NCBI GenBank assembly: GCA_022241785.1
Contig: JAKOMP010000003.1
Span: forward strand, 46,520-110,519
Source: Cyanocohniella sp. LLY
GTDB lineage: Bacteria; Cyanobacteriota; Cyanobacteriia; Cyanobacteriales; Nostocaceae
DNA: 64,000 bases
Direction of reading: 5' to 3'
The notes below the pieces were generated by a model, which searched no databases, was not told the DNA's origin, and was given only the letters and a program-made list of their open reading frames with translations. The translations under genes were made by a program, and so were the position numbers. Positions 26,823 to 37,097 of this stretch are shown piece by piece; position 1 is the first letter of the stretch, and each line of letters starts with the position of its first letter.

Positions 26823-26936
26823 TTTTTTACAGCTATAAATTTTGGCAGACAAAGGTTATCAAAATACCTATCATTTAAGTAAGAAAAAGATTAACTACTT
26901 TCCAGAGTTATGATTATTAAAAGAACAACTCAACAT

Positions 26937-28934
26937 TCATAACTCGGAACTGCTAGCACAGTCTTGAAATAAGGGTAACCTCACAGTAAATGTAGTACCT
27001 ACACCAACTGTGCTTTCCACAGCGACTTGACCACCATGCAAGTCTACAAGGGTTTTGAGAATCGATAGACCTAAACCAGTACCAGCTATATTATTAATAT
27101 TACTGCCCCGATAAAATGGCTCAAATAATCGTTTTTTGTCGGCTAAAGGAATACCAATGCCTCTATCTTGAACCTGGAAAATTACATTTTCATTTTCACA
27201 AGCAAGTTTGAAATCAATCTCACTGCGATCGGGAGAATATTTGCTGGCATTCTCAAGTAAATTTTTTAGTACAGGCTCTAGCAACTTTTTATCCATGTAG
27301 GCTGTTAATGAGCAAACTGGAGTGATAAAATTGATGTGATTTTGGTTGACATTCATCTGCATTTGTGCAACTAAATCAGCACAGAACTGAACTACATCTA
27401 GCGGTTTTGGCTCAAAGGTAATTTTGGCTGCTTCTGCTTTAGCAAACAACAAAATATCGTCCAACATTTGGCTGATCTGTTCACTTGCTGTTTGAATGTG
27501 ATCGAGTAATGGGCGAATCTTTTTTTCTGTACGTTTGTCTACTTGTTCTTTTAATAAGCTATTAGAAAAAGAAACTATATTTAATGGAGTCCGGAATTGA
27601 TGACAGACCATAGACAGAAAACGCGCCCTCAGTTCGCTGAGTTGTTTTGCTTGCTCTAAAGCCTGGCTCAGTTCCGATTCTGCATATTTGTAATCTGTAA
27701 TATCAATACCTGCAACCAATTCCACTGGTTGTTTGCCAAAACCTAGCACCTCATCTAAAGTAGTCACTGCACAAGCTAGCCAACGCTCTGTACCGTTTTT
27801 GGTTAAAAGATTTATTTCCTGATATTCAAAATTAAGTGCTTCACTTGAGTTGCGTACTTGCCTACGTTTTTTGCTTTTGATTAATCGGCCCAGATCAAAA
27901 CCAGTTAGCAATTCCTCTTTGGTGTAACCAGTGAGTGTTTCAACGGCAGGATTTACATAGCAAAGTCGCGTACCTTGAATCAAAAAAGTGTTCGCATCTG
28001 TGGTTTCTGCTAAAGTCCGAAACCTAGCTTCATTCAGCTTTAGTGCTTCTTCTGTCCGCTTGGACTCAGTTATATCCCAGATACTCCAGACTCTACCAAT
28101 AATTTTTGCCCCCAGCCGATGAGGTTGGGAATAGTGTGCGAAAACTCTTCCATCCTTCAATTCCAGAATGTCGTAACTCTCGAAATCAGATTGACTGGAA
28201 ACTTCCCAAATCATCCGTACAAAGGCGTCTGGGTCTTTCAGTTGGTTCTCAAAAAAGGTTTTACATTGAGGACATTTCTTAGAAAGAATCAGGTAATCTG
28301 GAATCTGCCACATATCTAGAAATTTCTGATTCAAGCTCAGAATATCTCCTTCAAAGTTAACCGCAACAATACCAACGGCAGTAGATTCGAGCGTGGAATG
28401 CAGTAGAGATAAAGATGTTCTTAGTTCTGCTTCTTTGCTTCTTAGTTGAAAAACTTCTTGTTGAAAATGGTTTTTGGTGTTTTGTAATTCATTAATCCAT
28501 TTTTGTACACTCAATTCGACAATTTCATCACTCTTCTCACGCACAAAAGCACAGCTAAACTCTATTCCTTGGTAGTTTACATAGGTCATAGATATTTCCA
28601 CCAAAAATATTCGACCCCCCTTTGTTCGATAACGAGATTTAAAGGTGAGATCATCTTGTGAACCTTTTTTTACAAGACATTGCCATAGCTGTGACCAATC
28701 ATGTAAAGGAAGGTCTATATCTATATCACCCAGCGTCATGGATAGTAATTCTTCGCGGGAATACTCACTCATGGAGCAAGTTGCGTTATTGGCATAGAGA
28801 AACTGCGCGTCTGAGCCTAAGCAGAAAGCAGCATCTACAGACTTGTTGATCAGAAAATACGCAAATTCCAAATCTAGTTCTGGCTTTAGCACTAAATCAG
28901 AGTTGGACGAAACTACCCTTAAACGAGCGCCCAT
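26937..28934 (-). CDS. Multi-PAS sensor histidine kinase, scytonemin locus
   Basis: A 665-residue soluble kinase with three PAS domains (about 30-150, 195-300, 315-435), a coiled-coil linker, HisKA H-box CHQFRTPLN and a HATPase domain with NLLENASKYS, DRGIGIP and GTGLGLSILKTL. No membrane segment is visible, so it senses a cytoplasmic signal such as redox or a bound cofactor through PAS. It is the likely partner of the AraC-type regulator downstream and sits divergent to scyA. The ATG at 28934 is preferred over the GTG at 28946. A shortened paralog is at 421-1947. Confidence 0.9.
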   Translation of the reverse strand: MGARLRVVSSNSDLVLKPELDLEFAYFLINKSVDAAFCLGSDAQFLYANNATCSMSEYSREELLSMTLGDIDIDLPLHDWSQLWQCLVKKGSQDDLTFKSRYRTKGGRIFLVEISMTYVNYQGIEFSCAFVREKSDEIVELSVQKWINELQNTKNHFQQEVFQLRSKEAELRTSLSLLHSTLESTAVGIVAVNFEGDILSLNQKFLDMWQIPDYLILSKKCPQCKTFFENQLKDPDAFVRMIWEVSSQSDFESYDILELKDGRVFAHYSQPHRLGAKIIGRVWSIWDITESKRTEEALKLNEARFRTLAETTDANTFLIQGTRLCYVNPAVETLTGYTKEELLTGFDLGRLIKSKKRRQVRNSSEALNFEYQEINLLTKNGTERWLACAVTTLDEVLGFGKQPVELVAGIDITDYKYAESELSQALEQAKQLSELRARFLSMVCHQFRTPLNIVSFSNSLLKEQVDKRTEKKIRPLLDHIQTASEQISQMLDDILLFAKAEAAKITFEPKPLDVVQFCADLVAQMQMNVNQNHINFITPVCSLTAYMDKKLLEPVLKNLLENASKYSPDRSEIDFKLACENENVIFQVQDRGIGIPLADKKRLFEPFYRGSNINNIAGTGLGLSILKTLVDLHGGQVAVESTVGVGTTFTVRLPLFQDCASSSEL

Positions 28935-29280
28935 ATTGTTCACCACCTTAATAGAGGCATCCTATCTGTTACTTATCTTTACATAGTTTAGTTTTTTTAT
29001 GCCAGCATAATAACCAGTTAATAAGCCATTAATCACAGCCTGCTTAAGTTTTTTGGCATTTGCCAGATATAGTTGAATGTTTCAGAGAGTCCTGGACAGT
29101 GATTGCCTCCAGGAAGAGGGAAAAATTTAATGTCAGTAATATGTCACCCTCTAACAAGCCAATGACAGTAGAGGTTCGCGGCTATCGAGCATAGACTTAA
29201 GCGCTTTTATATCCTCTTAATTAGCTTAACTTTTCTTAACTTTATCTCTCATGGATCTAACTATAGCAGAATATGCTGAG

Positions 29281-29301
29281 TCATCCGCCATAAGAGATAT
29301 A
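29281..29301. promoter_or_regulatory. Sequence box shared with 2520-2538
   Basis: TCATCCGCCATAAGAGATAT lies upstream of the scytonemin kinase and matches the box near 2520 upstream of its paralog. It may be a regulator-binding site or plain duplicated sequence. Confidence 0.35.
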
Positions 29302-29660
29302 TTCTTACTGGTCACAAATTTTGATTGTTAGCTGAAGCAATGTAGCTTTTAGTCTGATTCCGTGGTTAAAAAATTAAGGTGATGACAGTTACTCCTACCA
29401 TAAAGGACACATAAAGTGTTGATTTATCAGCTTTGTAGGCTCACCTACGTATCTCACTTAATCCATACTTTTGATTAATAATTTTGTCAATAAGCAATAT
29501 TACTTGAAATCTTATGGAAAATCGCAGACAGAAACACAATTTTGATCCGCACCATGCATTTTGTCCCCCATAAATTTAGGGGAAACTTTAATTTAATACC
29601 TTTTAATTTCTTGAATTTTTAGGATAATTACTAATTTCAAACTTACGTATTGACAGAAGT

Positions 29661-29752
29661 AGGACTTACGCACGCGCTACGAAAATCAAGGCTTTGAGAT
29701 TGCTTCCCTACGGTCGCAATGACGAAAATACGTGGTTGGTTACGTAAGTCCT
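29661..29752. mobile_element. 92-bp MITE-like element, copy 1
   Basis: Starts AGGACTTACG and ends CGTAAGTCCT, a perfect 10-bp terminal inverted repeat, with no coding capacity. A copy of equal length at 38355-38446 in the opposite orientation differs at only a few positions. It looks like a non-autonomous transposable element. Confidence 0.85.
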
Positions 29753-30258
29753 AAGAAGCATGAATTACATGTACTAATCATATTTTTGTTTTTTGTAGAC
29801 ATCTATCCCCAGTAGTAAACTTTAATTCCTGGTATTACTTCAGATATTTACTAAAAGGCATAGACAATGTATTTGTGAATACAAAAAAATAATTACTGGA
29901 GTACTGAATAGTGACACCAAGATATTGACAATTTTGTGGTTTTCACATCGAAATAACCTGTATGGGTGATTTAAGCGAAAGAATTGACACTCTCATCAAA
30001 AGATTTTTCATTGTGAATCAGTCTGTATCTCCTCTACTCTGGTTACTAGAAGCACAGCCTTGATTGTTTTATTTTTCTCAATAGATTTGTGAATACTGGA
30101 GTTAAAAACGGCAATCAGCAAAAATTTGACAATCATACAGATAGTCAAGCTCGGTCATAAACGTAAAAAACAACAGAGTTGTTTGTATTAGATATTCTCA
30201 ACAGTCGAAGTTTAAAATAACGAGCCGTGATGCAAGTTTTTGGAATTACTTGAAAGCA

Positions 30259-32151
30259 ATGAGTAAAAATTATCCTGGTTCAAACTCTCCCATAGTGACT
30301 ACTGAAACATACAAAGAATTGCCGCCAAAGAGCAAATACGTAGAATATACATCAGGCGATTCCCATCAGTTTGAGGATTTGGAGAAGAGCAGACAAACGC
30401 AGCCTTTTCTATACGATGAAACAGCGCCAAAGCTCTCAGTTGCCAATGCGATCGCCCAGATGTTGGCAACCTTAGGAGTAAACTATGCTTTTGGTGTTGC
30501 GGGTGGGGCCATGGCCAGCCTTTGGGGTGCCTTGTCCAATAGCAATATTCAGGTATTGAACTTTCGCCATGAAGCCGGGGCTGCCTTTGCCGCAGTGGAA
30601 GCATACTTTGCTAGCGATCGCCCGACAGTAGTTTTCACCACAGCCGGGCCGGGGATCACCAACGCCCTCACTGGTTTATTTGCAGCTCGTGGTGAAGGTG
30701 CAAAGATAATTTTGCTGTCGGCTTGTACTTCAGCACCACAGCGTGGACGTTGGGCAATTCAAGAAACCAGCAGCCATACCTTACCCAGTGGAGGAATGTT
30801 TACCTCAGGCGCGCTGTTTAACTATGCAGTCACCTTGGAATCGGCGGCGCAACTCCCACAAATTTTTCGCAAACTGGCGTTGGCTTTAGCCCAACCAGGA
30901 GGATTTGTAGCCCACTTAAGTATTCCCACTGGTGTGCAAACAAGTTTAGTTGATGATATATCTTGGCCACAACTAGATATTGCCTATTCTCCCATTGCAC
31001 CAAATAAAGAAGCGATCGCTAAATCTGTAGAGTTATTGTCTGCTGGCCCCTTCGCTATCTGGGTGGGATTTGGGGCGCGTGCAGCAGCAGCGGAAATCCG
31101 CCAACTAGCGGAAAAAACTGGCGCACCAGTCATCTGTTCACCCCGTGCTAAAGGCATCTTTCCCGAAGATCATCCCCAATTTGTCGGTGTCTCAGGCTTG
31201 GGTGGTCACACTAGTGTCTTTACATATATGCAACAGCACCCGCCACTACGCACACTCGTTTTAGGAACCCGTCTAGGTGAACCGACTTCCTTTTGGAGTC
31301 CGGCTATGGTTCCCCCAAGAGGCTTTGTCCATGTAGATATTGACCCAGAAGTCCCAGGCGTAGCATATCCATCGGCGGAAACCTTCTCAGTTCGCGCTGA
31401 TATCAAAACCTATTTGCAGGAACTGTTACCGCACTTACCAGATGTGGTACACCGCCCCCAAATCTCATCTTTACCTCATGCAGAACGTCAAGAAGTTGCC
31501 CTAGATCTAGATATAGATTATCCAGTGCGCCCAGAAGTATTGATGGCAGCAATTCAAAAAGTAATTGTTGAGGGTAGCGATGCCATCGTCATGGCAGAAT
31601 GTGGGAACTCATTTACTTGGTCAACTCATTACCTACGATTTAATCAAGCAAATCGTTACCGAGTTAGCACAGGCGTGGGAGCAATGGGTCATGCTGTCAC
31701 AGGAGTTTTGGGTGCAGCCCAAGCCCACAATCGCAAAGCAGTAGCCATCGTCGGTGATGGGGCCATGTTGATGAATAACGAAATCAGCACAGCCGTAAAA
31801 TACAAAATTCCGGCCATTTGGATTGTACTCAACGATGCGCGCTATAACATGTGCCATCAAGGCATGAAAGTATTGGGATTAAAAGGTGCTGATGCCACAA
31901 TGCCAGTGACAAACTTCTCCATGATTGCGCGGGGAATGGGAGCCGAAGCGATCGCCGTGGTCAGAGAAACAGATATTGAAGCAGCTCTAGAACAAGCGAT
32001 CGCCTCAACTGTTCCTTTTTTAATCGATGTAGTAATTGATCCTGACAGGCTGGCACCTTCTGGTGGACGAAATAAGAGTTTGGCCGCTCAAGGAGTCAAA
32101 TCTAGCCAGGCGCAAAATTCCGCCAAGTCAGTTTCATTTCCATCTGTTTAA
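30259..32151 (+). CDS. scyA: ScyA, thiamin-diphosphate-dependent acyloin-forming enzyme
   Basis: A 630-residue ThDP enzyme of the acetolactate synthase family. In scytonemin synthesis it joins indole-3-pyruvate with p-hydroxyphenylpyruvate to a beta-keto acid. The activating Glu is in FRHEAGAAFAAVEAY (about 100), and the ThDP/metal motif is GDGAMLMNN...LND (about 500-530). The first 65 residues are a hydrophilic extension. The track start is a TTG; the ATG at 30259 fits better. It is first in scyABCDEF, 117 bases before scyB, and is preceded by a long regulatory region with a divergent two-component system. Confidence 0.95.
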   Translation: MSKNYPGSNSPIVTTETYKELPPKSKYVEYTSGDSHQFEDLEKSRQTQPFLYDETAPKLSVANAIAQMLATLGVNYAFGVAGGAMASLWGALSNSNIQVLNFRHEAGAAFAAVEAYFASDRPTVVFTTAGPGITNALTGLFAARGEGAKIILLSACTSAPQRGRWAIQETSSHTLPSGGMFTSGALFNYAVTLESAAQLPQIFRKLALALAQPGGFVAHLSIPTGVQTSLVDDISWPQLDIAYSPIAPNKEAIAKSVELLSAGPFAIWVGFGARAAAAEIRQLAEKTGAPVICSPRAKGIFPEDHPQFVGVSGLGGHTSVFTYMQQHPPLRTLVLGTRLGEPTSFWSPAMVPPRGFVHVDIDPEVPGVAYPSAETFSVRADIKTYLQELLPHLPDVVHRPQISSLPHAERQEVALDLDIDYPVRPEVLMAAIQKVIVEGSDAIVMAECGNSFTWSTHYLRFNQANRYRVSTGVGAMGHAVTGVLGAAQAHNRKAVAIVGDGAMLMNNEISTAVKYKIPAIWIVLNDARYNMCHQGMKVLGLKGADATMPVTNFSMIARGMGAEAIAVVRETDIEAALEQAIASTVPFLIDVVIDPDRLAPSGGRNKSLAAQGVKSSQAQNSAKSVSFPSV

Positions 32152-32268
32152 GACAACAAAAAAGTACCAAACATCCCAATTTTCCAATTCATACCAATTT
32201 GGATTGTTTAGGCTTCAAATTGGTATCACCTGGGATAAATAAACTCGAATCACCATTGGGACACAAAA

Positions 32269-33330
32269 ATGCTGCTATTTGAAACTGTAAAAGAAATGGG
32301 CCATGAACAAGTTCTTTTCTGTCATGGCAAAGACCCAGATATTAAGGCAATAATTGCCATTCATGATACAACCTTAGGCCCAGCAATGGGGGCCACCAGA
32401 CTCTTACCTTATGTCAACGAAGAAGCCGCCTTAAAAGACGCTCTACGTTTGAGTCGGGGTATGACCTACAAAGCTGCTTGTGCCAACATTCCGGCTGGCG
32501 GTGGTAAAGCAGTAATTATTGCCAATCCTGAAAATAAAACAGATGACCTTTTAAGAGCCTATGGACGTTTTGTTGATAGTCTCAATGGGCGTTTTATCAC
32601 AGGACAAGATGTTAATATTACCCCGCAAAACGTCCGAACCATTGCTCAAGAAACTAACTATGTAGTAGGCGTATCCGAAAAGTCCGGTGGCCCTGCACCC
32701 ATCACAGCAATGGGTGTATTTTTAGGAATTAAAGCTGCTGTAGAATTTCGTTTGCACACTAAAAACCTTACAGGGCTGAAAGTTGCAGTTCAAGGGCTAG
32801 GAAATGTCGGTAAAAATCTTTGCCAGCATTTACATGAAAATGGGATGCAACTTTTTGTTAGTGATGTAAATCCAGCTAAAACAGCAGAAATTAGAAGACT
32901 GTTTGGTGCAACTGTTGTAGAACCAGACGAAATTTACTCTCTTGATGTCGATATTTTTGCCCCTTGCGCTTTAGGCGGAATGCTCAATAGTGAATCCATT
33001 CCTCTTTTGAAAGCTCCCATTATTGCTGGTGCTGCTAATAATCAATTGGGTGACGAGCAAACACATAGCCAAATGTTGACAGAAAAAGGCATTATTTACT
33101 GCCCAGATTATGTAATTAATGCTGGAGGATTAATTAATGTTTATAACGAAATGATTGGCTATGACGAAGAAAAAGCTTTCCAGCAGGTGAATAACATTTA
33201 TGACACATTGCTAGCAATTTTCGACATTGCCAAACAACAACAAATTACAACCAACGAAGCCTCTAAACGATTAGCCGAAGCACGAATCATGAATGCTAGA
33301 AAAATTAAGACACAAGCAATTGCTGCTTAA
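32269..33330 (+). CDS. scyB: ScyB, leucine-dehydrogenase-like tryptophan dehydrogenase
   Basis: A 353-residue amino-acid dehydrogenase of the Leu/Phe/Val family. ScyB oxidatively deaminates tryptophan to indole-3-pyruvate with NAD. The substrate motif with the catalytic Lys is PAGGGKAVI (about 80), and the NAD motif is VQGLGNVGKNL (about 178). Length is normal. It lies between scyA and scyC in the same direction. Confidence 0.95.
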   Translation: MLLFETVKEMGHEQVLFCHGKDPDIKAIIAIHDTTLGPAMGATRLLPYVNEEAALKDALRLSRGMTYKAACANIPAGGGKAVIIANPENKTDDLLRAYGRFVDSLNGRFITGQDVNITPQNVRTIAQETNYVVGVSEKSGGPAPITAMGVFLGIKAAVEFRLHTKNLTGLKVAVQGLGNVGKNLCQHLHENGMQLFVSDVNPAKTAEIRRLFGATVVEPDEIYSLDVDIFAPCALGGMLNSESIPLLKAPIIAGAANNQLGDEQTHSQMLTEKGIIYCPDYVINAGGLINVYNEMIGYDEEKAFQQVNNIYDTLLAIFDIAKQQQITTNEASKRLAEARIMNARKIKTQAIAA

Positions 33331-33361
33331 TTTTTAATTATTAACTTGTTAGGAGTGACAA

Positions 33362-34330
33362 ATGGAAAGAAATACCTTTGCAACATCCGCGTATATTGCT
33401 ACTTCACCAGAGAGCGCCTTTGAATACCTTTGCAGTCTCAAAAACTTGGATGATTGGACGCTTTTTAGCCGGATGCAAGAGCAAGTTGACGAAGACACTT
33501 GGCTAGGAACTGCTTCTGGATATCATAAAAATCTCTACTATCACGTTAAAAAACTAGAAAATCCGCTTTTTTACGGCATTGAGTGGCATTGCGGATTTGA
33601 GTATCAGAAATATTTTCAAGTTTACCCAGTATTACTTTTTCCTCCCGACTACATCGAGCCGGGAACAGATGAAGAGGGTGTGTACTTCCACTGGTTGAGT
33701 TTTGTTGATCCCAAACGGCAAACTCAAATGATTATGCAGGGGATTCATACTGTACATACTTCCGAGTGTCGTTCTCTCAAAGGGATTTTAGAACGTCAAA
33801 CTGGTCGGACTACAGCCGCCAAAGGACGCTATTTTATTGATACCGACACCATCTATATTGATGCACCAATTGAAGTTGGAATTGAGTACTTATCAGACCT
33901 CCGCAATTTGGATGAATGGGCGCATTTAGTCAGACCATCTGGTGAGATTACTCGTCAGTCAGGTGAATTTAGAGATGAATATGACCAAAAAGTCAATATT
34001 TCTGTAAAACTACATGCTCTGAGCAAATACTACTTGCTGGAAGAAGAATACTTCTATCCAGATTATGAATACTATCAACGCTCTATAGCACTGTTAATTC
34101 CCACCTCTTATGCTTTCGGTGACCCAGATGCTTCAGGTTTGATTCTGCATCGAATCACATTCTGGAAAGCCGATGCACCTCTTGGTCATGGCAAACTCCA
34201 AATTGAAGATTTTGGCGCTGAGAGCATGAATATCAAACGGATGCTGGAAGCCAAAGCAGGTAACCTCCAGTCTTTTGACCGGGGAATGAGTTATGTACCG
34301 AAAACTCAAGAATTAGTCACTAGTCATTAG
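33362..34330 (+). CDS. scyC: ScyC, scytonemin precursor cyclase
   Basis: A 322-residue cytoplasmic protein. ScyC closes the ring and decarboxylates the ScyA product to the tricyclic ketone that is half of scytonemin. The sequence shows two similar halves: residues 5-40 (SPESAFEYLCSLKNLDDW) and 165-200 (APIEVGIEYLSDLRNLDEW), suggesting a duplicated START/SRPBCC-like fold; this is my inference. It follows scyB by 31 bases after a GGAG site and ends 11 bases before scyD. Confidence 0.94.
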   Translation: MERNTFATSAYIATSPESAFEYLCSLKNLDDWTLFSRMQEQVDEDTWLGTASGYHKNLYYHVKKLENPLFYGIEWHCGFEYQKYFQVYPVLLFPPDYIEPGTDEEGVYFHWLSFVDPKRQTQMIMQGIHTVHTSECRSLKGILERQTGRTTAAKGRYFIDTDTIYIDAPIEVGIEYLSDLRNLDEWAHLVRPSGEITRQSGEFRDEYDQKVNISVKLHALSKYYLLEEEYFYPDYEYYQRSIALLIPTSYAFGDPDASGLILHRITFWKADAPLGHGKLQIEDFGAESMNIKRMLEAKAGNLQSFDRGMSYVPKTQELVTSH

Positions 34331-34341
34331 TCATCTGACAA

Positions 34342-35679
34342 ATGAAACTGAAACAACTTACTATTACTCTTTTGAGTTTTTGTGTTGCTACTTTTTCTGC
34401 AACAAAAACTGCGGAAGCTGCATCCTTTTCCGTAATTGCTGATGGTCTGGATAATGCTGGAGGTCTGAGCTTTGGCCCTGATGGTAGTCTTTATGTTACC
34501 GAAGCAGGAATAGGGGGAAATGGAAATTGTGTTCCACCTCCTAGTGGTCAAGGCGACTCTTTATGCTATGGCACAACTGGTGCAGTTACCAAGATTGAGA
34601 ATGGTAAGACTCAACGTATACTTACAGGACTTTCTTCCTTAGCATTACCAGACGGTACAGGAGCTTCCGGCCCTCGTGATATCAAATTTGATGCCACCGG
34701 TCTGCCTTATATTTTGCTGGGGTATGGGGCTAATCCAGCCTTTGGCGATCGCCTGGGCGATACTGAACTAGGTAACATTATCACTGCTGATTTTCAGACT
34801 AATTCCTGGACAAGTATTGTTGATTTAGCCAACTACGAACTAGTTAACAATCCTGATGGTAGTGATCTCAATAGCAATCCCTTAAGTTTTCTCATAGATG
34901 GTGATCAACTTGTGGCGGTGGATGCAGGTGCAAATGACTTGCTAAGTGTTAAGACTAATGGCAGCGATTTACAAGCGATCGCAGTATTTCCCCCAGATAT
35001 ATTAACTAATCCAGTCTTCCCTCCTTCCGGTTCTCCATCCAACGAACCTGCACAAGTTCCATCTTCAAATGAAACGCCATCGTTGCAGTTTCCCAGTCAA
35101 GCCGTCCCCTCTGGTGTTACCAAAGGCCCCGATGGTGCTTATTACGTCAGTCAATTTACTGGTTTTCCCTTTCCTGAAGGTGGCGCCAAAATCTATCGCG
35201 TTGGTGCTGATGGACAACCAACAATCTATGCAGATGGCTTTACCCAACTAACAGACTTGGAATTTGATCCTGAGGGTAACTTGTATGCTTTGCAGTACGC
35301 CAATGAGTCAGCTTGGAAGGGTAATTTAGAGGGTTCTTTAATCAAAATAGCTGCCGATGGCACTCGTACAACCATCCTCAGTGGCAACGGATTAGAGTCA
35401 CCCAGCGCTTTTACCCTTGGTGCTGATGGGGCAATTTACATTACTAATCGAGGCGATCGCCCAGGACAAGGCCAAGTACTCAGAATTGAAAATATCCAGT
35501 CTGTTCCTGAACCTAACTCTGCATTAGGTGCATTGACTCTCGGTGGGTTGGGCCTTGTTTGCTTGCGAAAAAGTAGTAGATCCAAACCCCTTGTAAAAAA
35601 GCAGGGGGGCAGGGGGCAGGGGGCAGGGGAGAAAAACCACCCACAATTCCACTCGGCTTTAAACCTTATCTTTTGGTAA
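34342..35679 (+). CDS. scyD: ScyD, exported beta-propeller protein with PEP-CTERM signal
   Basis: A 445-residue exported protein. It has a signal peptide (1-26, ending TAEAAS), a six-blade-type NHL/SMP-30-like beta-propeller built of FGPDGSLYVT and FDPEGNLYAL units, and a PEP-CTERM signal (SVPEPNSALGALTL...RKSSRSK). ScyD acts in the periplasmic stage of scytonemin assembly by inference. It is a tandem relative of ScyE. The last 27 or so residues after the basic cluster (GGRGQGAGEKNHPQ) come from a G-rich dispersed repeat, so the true PEP-CTERM end has been extended. Confidence 0.9.
   Translation: MKLKQLTITLLSFCVATFSATKTAEAASFSVIADGLDNAGGLSFGPDGSLYVTEAGIGGNGNCVPPPSGQGDSLCYGTTGAVTKIENGKTQRILTGLSSLALPDGTGASGPRDIKFDATGLPYILLGYGANPAFGDRLGDTELGNIITADFQTNSWTSIVDLANYELVNNPDGSDLNSNPLSFLIDGDQLVAVDAGANDLLSVKTNGSDLQAIAVFPPDILTNPVFPPSGSPSNEPAQVPSSNETPSLQFPSQAVPSGVTKGPDGAYYVSQFTGFPFPEGGAKIYRVGADGQPTIYADGFTQLTDLEFDPEGNLYALQYANESAWKGNLEGSLIKIAADGTRTTILSGNGLESPSAFTLGADGAIYITNRGDRPGQGQVLRIENIQSVPEPNSALGALTLGGLGLVCLRKSSRSKPLVKKQGGRGQGAGEKNHPQFHSALNLIFW
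35600..35655. repeat. G-rich dispersed repeat in the 3' end of scyD
   Basis: GGGGGGCAGGGGGCAGGGGG is followed by AGAAAAACCACCCACAA, matching on the minus strand the sequence at 4483-4531. It lies in frame and supplies scyD with its extra C-terminal residues. Confidence 0.8.
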
Positions 35680-35782
35680 AAAGTTTCCCATCCATATCAG
35701 TGTGTACTCTAAATGCTCTTAGGGCAAGAGATTCCTCGTCATCAAAACTTACCCAAATTACTAACTCTTAATCTCTAAAAGT

Positions 35783-37054
35783 ATGAAACTCAAGTCATTT
35801 GCTCTAACGCTTGCCAGTCTTTGCATTGCTGTTGCTTCTGCACCAAAAGCCGCTGAAGCAGCCACATTCTCAGTAATTGCGGACGGTCTTGATAATGCAC
35901 GGGGTGTGAGTGTTGGCCCTGACGGTAGTATCTATGTCACAGAAACAGGTATAGGGGGAGACGGAGCATGTATAGCATCACCTAGTGTCCAATTCGCTCC
36001 TTTATGTTCTGGTAATACTGCTGCTATTACTAGAATTAGTGGTGGACAGCAAGAGCGAATATTTTCAGGACTCCCATCTCTAGCCATTCAACCTTCCGGT
36101 ATTGAAGGTGCTGGCCCTCAAGACCTCAAATTTGATTCCTTGGGTAACGCTTATCTAGTTTATGGCTTCGCTGGCGACCCAGCAAACCGCGATACGATTT
36201 TCAATGATTCCACCTTCGGAAAACTCTATAACATTGACTTGAATACAGGTGCGCTCACCAGTCTTGCCGATTTAGCACAATTTGAACTCTTCAATAATCC
36301 TGATTTGGGTGATGTAATCACTAACCCTTATGCTCTAGCGATTCAGGGTGATACAGCTTATGTGGCTGATGCAGGTGCTAATACCTTAATTAGTGTGGCA
36401 CTTGATGGTAGTGGTATTACAGGTGTAGTGCCATTCTTTAGCCGTCCCTTTGCAAATCCTGAGTTTCCACCGCTTGATCCAGATCAACCCCTACCTCCCC
36501 CACCACCTGGAGTAGATTTTGGTCAACCAATCACCCAAATTGACTTACAACCAGTACCTACAGGTGTAGCCATTGGGCCTGATGGTGCTAGATATGTGAG
36601 TGACTTTTCCGGCTTTCCTTATCCAGAAGGTGGATCACGCGTCTATCGAATCGGGGATGATGGTATACCCACAGTCTTCGCTGATGGTTTTACACAAATC
36701 GGTGACTTAGAGTTTGACCAAAATGGCAACTTGTTAATTTTGCAATATGCCGATAAACCAGCATGGCAAAATGATTTCGCCGCTTCTTTATTTCAAGTAG
36801 CCCCTGATGGTACTCGCACAACTCTGATTAGTGCTGGTGAAGGACTAGAATCTGCTACCTCTTTAGAAGTTGGCCCCGACGGCACTATTTATATTACCAA
36901 CCGAGGCGATCGCCCCAGTGTCGGACAAGTCCTCAGCTACAATCCTAACTTTGTGGCAGCAAAAGTTCCCGAACCAACTACTGTCCTCGGTCTTATAGTG
37001 GCTGCTGCATTCGGCACAACTTCTTTGGCGAAGCGCAAACGCATTAGTCATTAA
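35783..37054 (+). CDS. scyE: ScyE, exported beta-propeller protein with PEP-CTERM signal
   Basis: A 423-residue protein closely related to ScyD: signal peptide (1-27, ending AAEAAT), propeller repeats (VGPDGSIYVTETGIGGDG, FDQNGNLLIL) and a standard PEP-CTERM end (KVPEPTTVLGLIVAAAFG...AKRKR). It probably works with ScyD and ScyF at the envelope on the scytonemin monomer. The PEP-CTERM signal suggests cleavage by an exosortase. It lies 103 bases after scyD and 43 bases before scyF. Confidence 0.92.
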   Translation: MKLKSFALTLASLCIAVASAPKAAEAATFSVIADGLDNARGVSVGPDGSIYVTETGIGGDGACIASPSVQFAPLCSGNTAAITRISGGQQERIFSGLPSLAIQPSGIEGAGPQDLKFDSLGNAYLVYGFAGDPANRDTIFNDSTFGKLYNIDLNTGALTSLADLAQFELFNNPDLGDVITNPYALAIQGDTAYVADAGANTLISVALDGSGITGVVPFFSRPFANPEFPPLDPDQPLPPPPPGVDFGQPITQIDLQPVPTGVAIGPDGARYVSDFSGFPYPEGGSRVYRIGDDGIPTVFADGFTQIGDLEFDQNGNLLILQYADKPAWQNDFAASLFQVAPDGTRTTLISAGEGLESATSLEVGPDGTIYITNRGDRPSVGQVLSYNPNFVAAKVPEPTTVLGLIVAAAFGTTSLAKRKRISH

Positions 37055-37097
37055 TCGTCGGTCATCCCATTCCCCACCTTTTAGGAGCTTAACTCAG

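Larger units (their letters stand above)
28935..30258. other. Divergent regulatory region between the kinase gene and scyA
   Basis: 1.3 kb, AT-rich, with no supported gene. It must hold the promoters for the kinase and for scyA. It contains a box shared with the upstream region of the other kinase (29281-29301) and a 92-bp MITE-like element (29661-29752). Confidence 0.55.
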
